NCBI RefSeq assembly: GCF_032335695.1
Contig: NZ_JACTOJ010000001.1
Location: forward strand, 1 to 64,000
Length of the DNA stretch: 64,000 nt
DNA from: JACTOJ01 sp032335695
GTDB lineage: Bacteria > Bacillota > Clostridia > Clostridiales > Clostridiaceae
Direction: 5' to 3'
Both the position numbers and the translations under genes were made by a program. The notes under the pieces are model-generated. The model saw nothing but the letters and a program-made list of their open reading frames with translations. It was not told the origin of the DNA and searched no databases. Positions 34,401 through 42,493 of this stretch are shown here, piece after piece. The first letter of the stretch is position 1. The number at the start of each line of letters is the position of its first letter.

Positions 34401-35943
34401 AGCAGAATTTACTCTTTATGAAGAAGATGGAAATACCTCAGTTAAGGATGCTGAAGGTAAAGACATTATTGCTGTAAGTGATCAACAGGGTAAAGTAACC
34501 TTTAAAAATATTGATTACGGCAATTACAAGATTAAAGAAACTAAAGCTCCTACAGGATACCTACTTTCTTCAAATATACTAAACGTAGTGCTTAGCGGCG
34601 ATTATCAGAATGCAGTGGTTACAGTTACACCTAATTCTATTTCTAATGTATTAATTAGAGGCGGGATTAAAATAACAAAAACCGATGCTTCCACTCTAGA
34701 ACCAGTAGCTGGAGCAGAAGTTGCAGTTTATACTGGTAATGGAGTACAGGTTGGAACAGCGGGAGTAACTGGAGCCGATGGAACAGTTGAATTTGATAAT
34801 CTGCCCTATGGAGATTATTACTACATAGAAACAAAAGCACCAGAAGGATATTTGTTAAACACAGATAAGCATCCATTTAGTATTTCTGAAAATGGATTTA
34901 TCCTTCAGGATACTTTTTCAGATACCAAAATAACTGGTGGGATTAAAATATTGAAGCTAGATGCTACTTCTAACAAACCAGTAGCTGGAGCAACTGTAAC
35001 TGTATATACTAGTACGGGACAAGTTGTTGGCAAGGGAGTTGAAGGAGTAACTGGAGCCGATGGAACAGTAGAATTTGATAATCTTTCTTATGGGGATTAT
35101 TACTATATGGAAACAGAGGCACCAGAAGGATATTTGCTAAATACAGATAAGCATCCATTTAGCATTAGAGAGGATGGAGTTGTATTAACAGATACATTTT
35201 CAGATGCAAAAATTAAAGGCACAGTAGAAGTAAGAAAGAACGGAGAAGATGGCAATTATCTTGGAGATACAGAATTTACACTATTTGACACCAATGATAA
35301 TGCTGTTCAATCTGCAGTTACAGACGATACAGGGCTTGCTAAATTCTTGAATATAGAATACGGTAAGTACTATGTAAAGGAGACAAGAGCTCCTAAAGGA
35401 TATACTATTTCTGATAAAAAAGCAGCAGTGGAAGTAAATGGTATTGAAGATGAAAAAACTTATGATGCAGGTACTATAACTGATGTAAAGATTAGAGGAG
35501 CCATACAGATTAAGAAGCTGGATCAGGATGGGAAACCATTAAAGGGAGCAGAATTTACGCTATATGATTCTGAAGGCAAAGCTATTGCTACAGCTGTGTC
35601 AGCAGAGGATGGAATTGTACTCTTTAAGGATTTGGTATATGGTGATTACTCAGTAAAGGAAACAAAGGTACCTGAAGGTTATACGGCATCAAGTGACAGT
35701 ATAAATGTTTCTGTGGAAACTGATGGAGCTGTGTATTCTTATGAAGTTAAAAATACTAAAATAAAATCCACCGTTGAAATTAAGGAAACTGACAATAATG
35801 GGAAAATAGCATCAACAAATATTCAAAGTCTTCCTAAGACAGGAAGGTTTATAGATGCAACCATGTCTGTGCTGGCTGGAATAATTTCTATTCTAGCAGG
35901 TATTTACTTGACTATTAATAAGAAAAAAACAAAGAGAAGTTAA
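31495..35943 (+). CDS. LPXTG-anchored adhesin with isopeptide-type and Cna_B repeats
   Basis: The 1482-residue surface protein has a signal peptide (about 1-28, ending VKA), an N-terminal adhesin domain (FPFITDLNITDANGNKLG) and five related modules with the ITWxIxVN...TDNIPxG pattern. Six Cna_B-like stalk repeats then begin near 856, 947, 1056, 1155, 1240 and 1340, each opening like GIKITKTD with GAExxLY. It ends in LPKTG (1446-1450), a hydrophobic segment and KKKTKRS, so sortase would link it to peptidoglycan. Cna_B domains often hold Lys-Asn isopeptide bonds. Repeats 3 and 4 share nearly identical DNA. ATG 31495 has AAAGGGGTGA upstream. A c-di-GMP-II riboswitch precedes it. No sortase is in the window. 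Confidence 0.93.
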   Translation: MKKNKFLILPVVIIFILQIFMPSVNVKAAGNDVSGKFPFITDLNITDANGNKLGDNISKSAEIHINYTWSILNGQAVNNGDYFIMQLPDQINIFAAFDQPLINPDDGNTVANMHVDTNGKVTITFTDYASGHSDVHGGFALDCHFNKDNIGNANPIYITFTVPAMADFVEGPFNFQQPDPTVVKSGSYDPLTDEITWTITANKEGARLNNATIEDNISGNQAFVAGSVKINGDAGVSGTNYNYDSSSNKLVFNLGSITTQQVITFKTSVHDDLASKAQGTYYYNNNAVLKYEDNSNSKNVNSNTASVPVNVSYITKDGSYDSSTKSINWTITVNGSGRTINNASVTDNIPSGLTLDTSSIKINGISSSSYTSSGQAVTFNLGNITSKQTITYSTAVDTSIYNSNSPKSYSNTAYLLGDGVPNGTSANKNVGVNSNIIQKQGTGYDASTGIITWKITVNNNKTSVAAGAKVTDNIPIGQTYVIGSAKFDGSSIDDGGYTAANAGDTSKTGTFAYTFSSAFSDIHTIEFKTQVTDPKAYRANYSGSYNNTVNFTAVNINQNTSATQPVSSEIINKTGAGYDYAAREISWKIVVNKNKIPITNAVITDNIPVGQEYVYNSAAIDNTASNNGFSYTPVTGDASKTGTLIYTFPKGITNTIHDTYTITFKTKVTDLSIFNSNGSKILNNTASISGDEIPDDGNRSSIGTQNVDNTVINKVPTYKYGNAYIDWTLNINSNYSIPMAGATITDNLQDGLSLNTDTVELYKAAINSAGNLSATDKVTLTGENVKYDPSTREFDFTFPQDSGTSAYILKFTTDTTKSGNYLNVVQFKGQSSDQSAQGTQNNVWFSSGSGWGTGTSGSITVSKVDSNDNTKKLSGAVFQLIDQYGNVKATSSATGNDGQAVFKSLKYDTDYSLKEITPPTGYSLSSEVYKFQVHNVTGQQDITYVYKDTKIKKDIVFSKLGEDGKALPGAEFTLYEEDGNTSVKDAEGKDIIAVSDQQGKVTFKNIDYGNYKIKETKAPTGYLLSSNILNVVLSGDYQNAVVTVTPNSISNVLIRGGIKITKTDASTLEPVAGAEVAVYTGNGVQVGTAGVTGADGTVEFDNLPYGDYYYIETKAPEGYLLNTDKHPFSISENGFILQDTFSDTKITGGIKILKLDATSNKPVAGATVTVYTSTGQVVGKGVEGVTGADGTVEFDNLSYGDYYYMETEAPEGYLLNTDKHPFSIREDGVVLTDTFSDAKIKGTVEVRKNGEDGNYLGDTEFTLFDTNDNAVQSAVTDDTGLAKFLNIEYGKYYVKETRAPKGYTISDKKAAVEVNGIEDEKTYDAGTITDVKIRGAIQIKKLDQDGKPLKGAEFTLYDSEGKAIATAVSAEDGIVLFKDLVYGDYSVKETKVPEGYTASSDSINVSVETDGAVYSYEVKNTKIKSTVEIKETDNNGKIASTNIQSLPKTGRFIDATMSVLAGIISILAGIYLTINKKKTKRS
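34762..35166 (+). repeat. Near-identical Cna_B DNA repeat in adhesin gene
   Basis: Bases 34762-34884 and 35044-35166 (123 each) match with only a few differences, encoding the GVTGADGTVEFDNL and YLLNTDKHPFSI segments. The other Cna_B repeats are much more diverged, so this is a recent duplication or gene conversion. Confidence 0.8.
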
Positions 35944-35961
35944 TACCATTTTCAATTTAGG

Positions 35962-35989
35962 GGGCTGTGGCTGATGCTACAGCCCTTTT
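35962..35989 (+). terminator. Terminator after adhesin gene
   Basis: Stem GGGCTGTGGC/GCTACAGCCC with a TGAT loop, then TTTT. A second hairpin, AAATTCGC/GCGAATTT, sits at 35997-36017. Confidence 0.88.
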
Positions 35990-36177
35990 AATTTATAAAT
36001 TCGCTGAAGGCGAATTTTAGCCACAACTCTTAAACTCTTACTCTTTATTTTTTAATTGTTTGAGAAATTTAATATTACAAATTGCAGTTATTATATGTTG
36101 ATATTTGAATTTGTAAAAGTTAATATATAGTTGTAGTGGGAATTATATATTTATAAGATAGTAAGGTGATAGTTTTG

Positions 36178-37890
36178 TTGACAAGTCAAAAATTGAGAGA
36201 TATGGCTCCTGAAATCGATTCATTAAGACTGGGCTCAGGATGGAAAATAGAAGATTTATCAAAGCCGCAGATAATTATAGAAAGCAGTTTTGGACATAGT
36301 CATCCAGGTAGTGCACATCTTGATGTGTTAGCAGAAGCTGCCTATAGAAGCGTTTATGAAAATGGTGGACGTGGAGCTAAGTATTTTGTTACAGATATAT
36401 GTGATGGTGAGTCTCAAGGCCATGATGGAATGAATTATTCTCTTGCATCAAGAGAAGTTATTGCGGATATGATAGAGATTCAGATAAAAGCTACTCCCTT
36501 CGATGCTGGAGTGTTCATAACTAGCTGTGATAAATCCATGCCTGCCCATTTAAAGGCAATTGCAAGGCTTAATATGCCTTCAATAGTTGTTCCTGGAGGC
36601 ATAATGGATGCGGGACCTAACATGCTTACTCTTGAACAAATAGGTAAGTATAGCGCCCAATTTGAAAAAAATGAGATAACAAAGGAAGAATATGAATTTT
36701 ACAAGCATAATGCTTGCCCTAATTGTGGAGCCTGCTCATTCATGGGGACAGCTTCCACAATGCAAATAATGGCGGAGGCTCTTGGACTGGCAATGCCTGG
36801 CACTGCTTTGATACCAACTTCCTCCAAAGAATTGCTTGAAGCAGCCAATGCTGCCGGAGCCCAAGCTTTAGAATTAGTTAAACTTAATATTAAACCATCG
36901 AACATACTTACAAAGGAAGCTTTTGAAAATGCATTAGTGGTACATGCTGCTATAGCTGGTTCTACGAATGCACTTCTTCATTTACCAGCCATAGCTCATG
37001 AAATTGGGTTAGAGCTTACTCCTGATACTTTTGATGAAATACATAGAAAAGTGCCTTATATTCTTAATATAAGACCAAGCGGTTTTTATCCTGGTTCATA
37101 TTTCTGGTATGCAGGAGGAGTACCTGCAATAATGGAAGAGATCAAGCAATTTCTTCACTTAGATGTACTTACTGTAACTGGGAAAACTTTGGGAGAGAAC
37201 CTAGAAGAAATAAAAAAATCTGATTTTTATAAAAAGTGTAATAGTTATCTTTCAAAATTTAATGTCTCTAAGCAGGATGTTATAAAATCAGTGGATTCGC
37301 CTATACAAAAACAGGGAGCTATAGCTATTTTAAAGGGCAATCTGGCACCAGAGGGAGCGGTGGTTAAACATTCTGCTGTATCACCAAAGCTTATGAAGGT
37401 GACTCTAACGGCTAGAACCTTTGATTGCGAAGAGGAGGCACTAAAAGCTGTATTAAAAAAAGAAATACATCCAGGAGAGGCTGTATTCATACGCTACGAA
37501 GGACCAAAGGGCTCTGGTATGCCTGAAATGTTTTACACAACAGAGGCTATAGCTTCTGACAGCGAATTGGTAGAATCCATTGCTTTAATAACGGATGGAA
37601 GATTCTCAGGTGCTACTAGGGGACCAGCTATTGGACACGTATCTCCGGAAGCCTGCGAAGGTGGACCTATCGCCTTTGTTGAGGATGGGGATCTAATTGA
37701 GATTGATATTCCAAATAGAATATTACAGATAGTTGGGATAAAAGGTGTTAGGTTATCACTAGAAGAGATTTCCGAGGCTTTAGAGAATAGAAAGAAAAAT
37801 TGGGTTAAACCAGCTCCTAGATTCACCAGTGGAGTTATGGCAAATTACACTAAACTGGCTGAATCACCAATGAAAGGTGCATATATATAA
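36178..37890 (+). CDS. IlvD/Edd family Fe-S dehydratase
   Basis: The 570-residue protein belongs to the IlvD/Edd dehydratases that remove water from dihydroxy acids. It shows the iron-sulfur ligands in TSCDKSMPAHLKA and in CPNCGACSFMGTASTMQ, plus VTDICDGESQGHDGMNYSL and the C-terminal EGPKGSGMPEMFYTTEA and LITDGRFSGATRGPAIGHVSPEA. The TTG start at 36178 is chosen 8 bases after AAGGTGA; TTG 36175 or GTG 36166 are alternatives. Dihydroxy-acid dehydratase (branched-chain amino acids) is possible, but the genes beside it (GH1 glucosidase) and the absence of other ilv genes favour a sugar-acid dehydratase. Specificity is unresolved. Confidence 0.85.
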   Translation: MTSQKLRDMAPEIDSLRLGSGWKIEDLSKPQIIIESSFGHSHPGSAHLDVLAEAAYRSVYENGGRGAKYFVTDICDGESQGHDGMNYSLASREVIADMIEIQIKATPFDAGVFITSCDKSMPAHLKAIARLNMPSIVVPGGIMDAGPNMLTLEQIGKYSAQFEKNEITKEEYEFYKHNACPNCGACSFMGTASTMQIMAEALGLAMPGTALIPTSSKELLEAANAAGAQALELVKLNIKPSNILTKEAFENALVVHAAIAGSTNALLHLPAIAHEIGLELTPDTFDEIHRKVPYILNIRPSGFYPGSYFWYAGGVPAIMEEIKQFLHLDVLTVTGKTLGENLEEIKKSDFYKKCNSYLSKFNVSKQDVIKSVDSPIQKQGAIAILKGNLAPEGAVVKHSAVSPKLMKVTLTARTFDCEEEALKAVLKKEIHPGEAVFIRYEGPKGSGMPEMFYTTEAIASDSELVESIALITDGRFSGATRGPAIGHVSPEACEGGPIAFVEDGDLIEIDIPNRILQIVGIKGVRLSLEEISEALENRKKNWVKPAPRFTSGVMANYTKLAESPMKGAYI

Positions 37891-37894
37891 AGGG

Positions 37895-37971
37895 TATGTT
37901 TTAAAATGTTGATATTATCCTTAGAGTTTCAGATCTATCAAAACCTTTATCAACATTCTTTTAAAACATAG
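37895..37971. terminator. Large inverted repeat between dehydratase and GH1 genes
   Basis: TATGTTTTAAAATGTTGAT (37895-37913) pairs imperfectly with ATCAACATTCTTTTAAAACATA (37949-37970). The right arm recurs at 63086-63107. Probably a terminator made of, or borrowed from, a repeat family. Confidence 0.6.
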
Positions 37972-38011
37972 CAATTTTATTCAATATTAACATATGAAAG
38001 GATGTACTCAT

Positions 38012-39349
38012 ATGAAAAATTTGTTTCCTAAAGACTTTATATGGGGAGCTGCAACAGCTGCCTACCAGATTGAAGGCGCAGTTAAAGAGGGAGGAAGAGG
38101 GGAATCTATCTGGGATAGGTTTAGCCATATTCCAGGCAAGACCTTCAATGGTGATACCGGCGATATAGCTTGTAATCACTATCATTTATTCAAAGAGGAC
38201 ATAAAATTAATGAAGGAGATCGGTCTTAAGTCCTATAGATTTTCGATCTCCTGGCCAAGAATATTTCCTGAAGGAAAGGGTGAACCCAATCCAGAAGGAA
38301 TAGCCTTCTATAGAGAACTCATAAATTGTCTTATAGAAAATGGTATAGAACCTGCAATAACCTTGTATCACTGGGACCTGCCACAGAAGCTTCAGGATGT
38401 AGGAGGCTGGGCAAACCGAGAGGTAACAGATTATTTTGCACAGTATGCCACTTATGTGTTTAAAGAGTTTGGAAGCCTAGTTCCTATATGGATAACTCTA
38501 AATGAGCCTTGGGTTGTTTCTTTTGTTGGAAATTCTGAAGGAAGACACGCTCCTGGTATAACAGATTATTCTACAGCTCTTCAGGTTTCTTATAACCTTT
38601 TGCTGGCTCATGGAAAAGCAGTTAGAGCCTACAGGGAGCTTGGCTATAAGGGAAAGATAGGAGTAACCTTAAATATGAATCCTTCTTATGCTGCTTCTGA
38701 CAGCTCTGAGGATATAGAGGCGGCAAGCCGTTTCAATATGTCCCATAACAGGTGGTTTGCAGATCCTATATTAAAGGGAAGTTTTCCTAAAGAACTTTTA
38801 AGCTGGTATTCAGGCAAAGTTGTATTGCCTGTTATAAAGAATGAAGACCTAAAGATAATCAGTGAGCCTATTGATTTTTTAGGAATAAACAATTACTTCA
38901 GCAGTTTTATTAAAAACAATCCGGCAGCATGGCCGCTTCAGTTTTCAGCCGTGACTACTGGAAAAAATAAGACTGAAATGGGCTGGGAAATCAACCCTGA
39001 AGGTATTCATGATTTGCTTGTATACTTGCATAAGGAGTACGCTGGAATAGATATAATTATCACTGAAAATGGTGCAGCCTTTAATGATATGCCTAATTTG
39101 GAAGGCAAGGTTGAGGATGAAAATAGACTTACTTACCTATGCTCTTATCTTCATCAGATAAATTTAGCTATTCAAGAAGGAGTTAATCTAAAAGGATATT
39201 ATGCTTGGTCTCTTTTTGATAATTATGAATGGGCTTATGGATATGCTAAGCGCTTTGGTATGATTTATGTAGACTATGCAACACAAAAAAGAACTATCAA
39301 GAAAAGCGGATATTGGTATAAAGATGTAATAAATAATAATGGCTTTTAG
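38012..39349 (+). CDS. bglA: GH1 beta-glucosidase
   Basis: The 445-residue glycoside hydrolase begins MKNLFPKDFIWGAATAAYQI, the GH1 signature start, and matches the usual 440-480 length. The acid/base Glu165 sits in ITLNEPWV and the nucleophile Glu352 in ITENGAAF. It has no signal peptide, so it acts inside the cell, hydrolysing imported cellobiose or xyloglucan-derived oligosaccharides. That fits the secreted xyloglucanase in the same window. It resembles free-substrate beta-glucosidases more than phospho-beta-glucosidases, but this is not certain. ATG 38012 has AAAGGATG 8 bases upstream; ATG 37994 is an alternative. A terminator follows. Confidence 0.9.
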   Translation: MKNLFPKDFIWGAATAAYQIEGAVKEGGRGESIWDRFSHIPGKTFNGDTGDIACNHYHLFKEDIKLMKEIGLKSYRFSISWPRIFPEGKGEPNPEGIAFYRELINCLIENGIEPAITLYHWDLPQKLQDVGGWANREVTDYFAQYATYVFKEFGSLVPIWITLNEPWVVSFVGNSEGRHAPGITDYSTALQVSYNLLLAHGKAVRAYRELGYKGKIGVTLNMNPSYAASDSSEDIEAASRFNMSHNRWFADPILKGSFPKELLSWYSGKVVLPVIKNEDLKIISEPIDFLGINNYFSSFIKNNPAAWPLQFSAVTTGKNKTEMGWEINPEGIHDLLVYLHKEYAGIDIIITENGAAFNDMPNLEGKVEDENRLTYLCSYLHQINLAIQEGVNLKGYYAWSLFDNYEWAYGYAKRFGMIYVDYATQKRTIKKSGYWYKDVINNNGF

Positions 39350-39356
39350 AATTATA

Positions 39357-39390
39357 AAATGCTATGGAAGCTTTTCCATAGTATTTTTTT
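39357..39390 (+). terminator. Terminator after GH1 gene
   Basis: An 11-bp stem AATGCTATGGAA/TTCCATAGTATT with one mismatch and a GCTT loop, then seven T residues. Confidence 0.88.
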
Positions 39391-39587
39391 GAGCACTTAT
39401 AAAAACGTTTTAATTAATTAACTTAATAAAAATATTTTGCAAGTTTTATAGAAATTCTTGCAAAATAATGTTATACTTTAAATTAAAGTTAGATAAAATA
39501 TATTATAAATGAATTTAAAAAAGCTAAATACATTCATTTTTCGTATTTAAATAAGTGGCAATTTAATTGATTGGAGGATTTGTTTTT

Positions 39588-39833
39588 ATGAGATGTGTAA
39601 ATAAAAAAAGAGTTACTTCCAATGATAATAAATCACATATTTTTGGTAAATACATAAGCGGATTGGCTATAGATGCTGTAATTATAATAGATATTGTTAT
39701 ACCTTTTCTATATTTTAATTTTAAATTAAGCATCAGAGAGCTTTTTGGTTGCGGTATTACATTTTTTTGCATCTTTATTTTGTTTTCTGTAATACATTGG
39801 CCTGCATATATTAAAGAAATAGAGGGACTTTAG
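39588..39833 (+). CDS. Small membrane protein, unknown function
   Basis: The 81-residue protein has a basic N terminus (MRCVNKKRVTSNDN) and two hydrophobic segments, at about 25-42 and about 52-70, so it is probably a two-span membrane protein. The tail HWPAYIKEIEGL is cytoplasmic or external. The start is the ATG after GGAGG at 39571; the frame extends upstream without a ribosome site. I do not recognise a family. It lies between the GH1 gene and the unknown 354-residue protein, which follows after 71 bases, so the two may be co-transcribed. Confidence 0.6.
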   Translation: MRCVNKKRVTSNDNKSHIFGKYISGLAIDAVIIIDIVIPFLYFNFKLSIRELFGCGITFFCIFILFSVIHWPAYIKEIEGL

Positions 39834-39904
39834 CTAGATTTAATTGGCAAGTTAGCGAAATGTTTTCTGAAAATGTGGCAAGGAAAGAAGAGGGGGGAGT
39901 TTTA

Positions 39905-40969
39905 ATGGATATAAGAGCTGAGTTAAGAAATAAAAGAATGGAATTTTTAAAAGAAATAGATAGAGCAGCTTCACCTATAGAGTTTTATGATGTGCAGAAA
40001 AATATAATATTAGAAATTATTGACTCAGAAAAAAAATATTTTAACGGCAGAGAAGAGGCTTATAGAGATCATGTTCTGGTTTTGAGAAATTATGGAGATA
40101 CCATTCCTTGGTTGATATTAAATCAAAAAAGTATAAGTAAAATTTATAATAGAAATACCTCTCTTTATTTTCTAAATAATAATGTGGAAAAAATAATGCA
40201 GGTTTTAGAGCAGGGTAAAGATTATGCTACTTTGGGACATCTAATAATTTTGGGAGCTAGTACTAATTTGTTTTTTGGAACAGACATAGTTGTATGTGAC
40301 GATAAAAAAGAGCCAATATGCCTAAATTTTTCTAAACCAAATGATGAAGAGGAAAAAGTCATTAATTTTCAAGCCTTAAAAATAAGAAAAGATTTTGCAG
40401 AGGGCAGGAATAGAAAGAAATTAATCAAAAAATGTGGTTTTTCAGCTGATGATAGAGTAATATCTGATAATTGGGAAAAAATAGATGCTTCCATAGAAAA
40501 AGCTATGACATTGGAAGAGGGATACTGCAGTATAGAAGATGGCAATTTTATTTGGGCATTCAAATATAACGGTGATATGCCTGATATGAATGAAGAAATA
40601 AGTAAGGTTATAAAAGGCTATAACAGACCAATGGTTGGCTGCCATTTTACAATTTTAGATGAGCCTGAGCTTATGATACCTCCTCCATCCTGTTGGCCTA
40701 TTAAATTAAGCAGTAGAATGGCACTTATGGAAGGTGATATAGCTTTAATGCATTATATTGATTTAGAGATTTTAAAAAGTATAGAAAAAGCCGATGGGTA
40801 TATAAAGGATATTTTATATGAGGGAAGCAAATTGAAGGAAGAATGTATTGTTGTAAGCTCAAGGCAGCGTGAAAAAACTTATTCTGCAAAGTATATAAAT
40901 GATATATTGTATGGATATTGCGAAATATGGGATATTGCTAATCAGCTTATTGATAATATGTGCATATAA
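39905..40969 (+). CDS. Conserved hypothetical protein, 354 residues
   Basis: I do not recognise a family. The protein is soluble, with no signal peptide or membrane helix, and is rich in charged helices. Features include MDIRAELRNKRMEFLKEI at the start and FGTDIVVCDDKKEPICLNF in the middle. Four Cys-containing stretches (VVCDDK, KKCGFSA, GYCSIEDGN, MVGCHFTILDE), PPPSCWPIKLS, and a helical end with IWDIANQLIDNM are also seen. Start ATG 39905 has GGGGGGAG upstream. A terminator follows at 41037. It may be co-transcribed with the small membrane protein just upstream. Confidence 0.65.
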   Translation: MDIRAELRNKRMEFLKEIDRAASPIEFYDVQKNIILEIIDSEKKYFNGREEAYRDHVLVLRNYGDTIPWLILNQKSISKIYNRNTSLYFLNNNVEKIMQVLEQGKDYATLGHLIILGASTNLFFGTDIVVCDDKKEPICLNFSKPNDEEEKVINFQALKIRKDFAEGRNRKKLIKKCGFSADDRVISDNWEKIDASIEKAMTLEEGYCSIEDGNFIWAFKYNGDMPDMNEEISKVIKGYNRPMVGCHFTILDEPELMIPPPSCWPIKLSSRMALMEGDIALMHYIDLEILKSIEKADGYIKDILYEGSKLKEECIVVSSRQREKTYSAKYINDILYGYCEIWDIANQLIDNMCI

Positions 40970-41320
40970 AATATAATCATCAAAACAGAAGAATGTTCTA
41001 AAGCAATGAGTAAAAATTAATACTGATTGAAATGGAAAAAACCTAAGGCCCTAAAAAAAGGATTTTAGGTTTTTTATTTTTGCTATGTTTTAACTGCGCA
41101 AGTAGTATATTTATTAACACAATTTTAAACTAGCATTGCTTAAATAACTTAAATAATTATTAAAATAGTTAGTTAAATTGTATACATATGAGGAAAAAAG
41201 TAAAATAAAGCTGAAAGAAAGATAAATATTTAACAAACATTCTTTTAAATATTTGATTGCACACACTAATTGGTTAAAAATTATACAAATTATATTTAAA
41301 ATACTTAGGGGGAATTTTTA
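40970..41320. other. Intergenic region before AEC carrier gene
   Basis: This 351-base gap holds a terminator (41037-41076) and then AT-rich DNA. A candidate promoter is TTGGTT (near 41269) with TATTTA 17 bases on, followed by the GGGGGA ribosome site at 41309. No other gene is visible. Confidence 0.4.
41037..41076 (+). terminator. Terminator after hypothetical gene
   Basis: Stem AAAACCTAA/TTTAGGTTTT with a purine-rich loop, then a T-tract. Confidence 0.75.
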
Positions 41321-42376
41321 ATGAACATTTTAGCAATTTTAACTAAGATAGCTACTAATGCTAGTATAGTTGGAGCTATAGCATCCTCTATACTAATAAT
41401 ATTATTAGGCTTTTTTCTTAGAAAAAAAGAAGTATTTAACAAAAACACTTCTAAAATATTAAGCGGAGTTGTTCTTTCGGCAGCCTTACCAGCTTTGGCC
41501 TTTGACTCATTTATGCAGGACATAAATAATGATAATTTAAGGCAAGGAATGAATCTTTTATTTTGGGGAATTGCAGTATATATAATACTAATAGCTGTTA
41601 CTAAAGTTATTTATTTGAAATTTAAAGGTGAGAAAAAGGAAGTACTAAGAGTTCTTACTATATTCGGATCTACTACCTTCTTTGGAATACCAATTACACA
41701 AGCTGTATATGGAGCTAAAGGAGTAATGTACGCATCCATATTTAACATAGCCTATAGAATTTTCTTATATTCCTATGCTTATATGAAAATGTCCGGAATG
41801 AAAATGGACAAGAACAACATTAAGAAGATGATTTCAAATCCGATAATAATAGCTACTTTTCTTGGTTTATTTGTTTGGGTATTCCAGAAATCACTTCCGC
41901 AAATATCAGTAGTTACCAATGGTAAGGCTGCAGATTATGCCTTCTTAAGAATAGATAAAACCGCTATATGGTTATATACACCATTATCATATCTTGAAAA
42001 ATTATGTTCACCATTAGCGTGGTTATCAATAGGTGCTACACTTGCTGAAATATCTTTAAAGCAAGCAATATCTTCTAAGGAATCTTGGTATTATAGCTTT
42101 ATGAAGGTAGTAATAGTTCCAGTTATAAATATAGTTATATTGTATTTTTTAAATGTTACAGGAATACTACATATTTCACAGATTGCTTTGGCTACTGTAG
42201 TCATAGCTATGGCAACTCCTACAGCAACAGTTGCAGCTGCATATTCCATAAGCTTTGACAAAGAGGCTGTGGTAACTTCAAACTGTTCCTTCTTATCAAC
42301 TATATTCAGCATAGTATGTATGCCAATATGGATAATTGTGTTAGAAGTGATAAAGCAATTAAACATATTTTCCTAA
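41321..42376 (+). CDS. AEC-family carrier (organic acid permease)
   Basis: The 351-residue integral membrane protein has about ten hydrophobic segments in the AEC (auxin efflux carrier-like) order. The first helices read IVGAIASSILIILLGFFLR; a middle part reads FGSTTFFGIPITQAVYGAKG; the end has VVIAMATPTATVAAAYS. Bacterial AEC members such as MleP carry malate and related acids. A GGGGGA site precedes the ATG. The hydroxyacid dehydrogenase and the CitA/CitB-like pair follow, which fits uptake or exchange of a 2-hydroxy or dicarboxylic acid. Substrate and direction are inferred. Confidence 0.88.
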   Translation: MNILAILTKIATNASIVGAIASSILIILLGFFLRKKEVFNKNTSKILSGVVLSAALPALAFDSFMQDINNDNLRQGMNLLFWGIAVYIILIAVTKVIYLKFKGEKKEVLRVLTIFGSTTFFGIPITQAVYGAKGVMYASIFNIAYRIFLYSYAYMKMSGMKMDKNNIKKMISNPIIIATFLGLFVWVFQKSLPQISVVTNGKAADYAFLRIDKTAIWLYTPLSYLEKLCSPLAWLSIGATLAEISLKQAISSKESWYYSFMKVVIVPVINIVILYFLNVTGILHISQIALATVVIAMATPTATVAAAYSISFDKEAVVTSNCSFLSTIFSIVCMPIWIIVLEVIKQLNIFS

Positions 42377-42493
42377 TTAAGAATTGGCTATGTTTTATCA
42401 GTGCAAAAATAGGCACTGCTTTAAAAGAAAGTCTAATAATTTAACTAAACAAATTTGATAAAAATAAATAAGATATAAGATAGGAGAATGATT

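Noticed and set aside
36178..37890. Calling the dehydratase IlvD
   Set aside because: Family membership is clear, but no other branched-chain genes are nearby and sugar-acid dehydratases share the same motifs, so the symbol was left blank.
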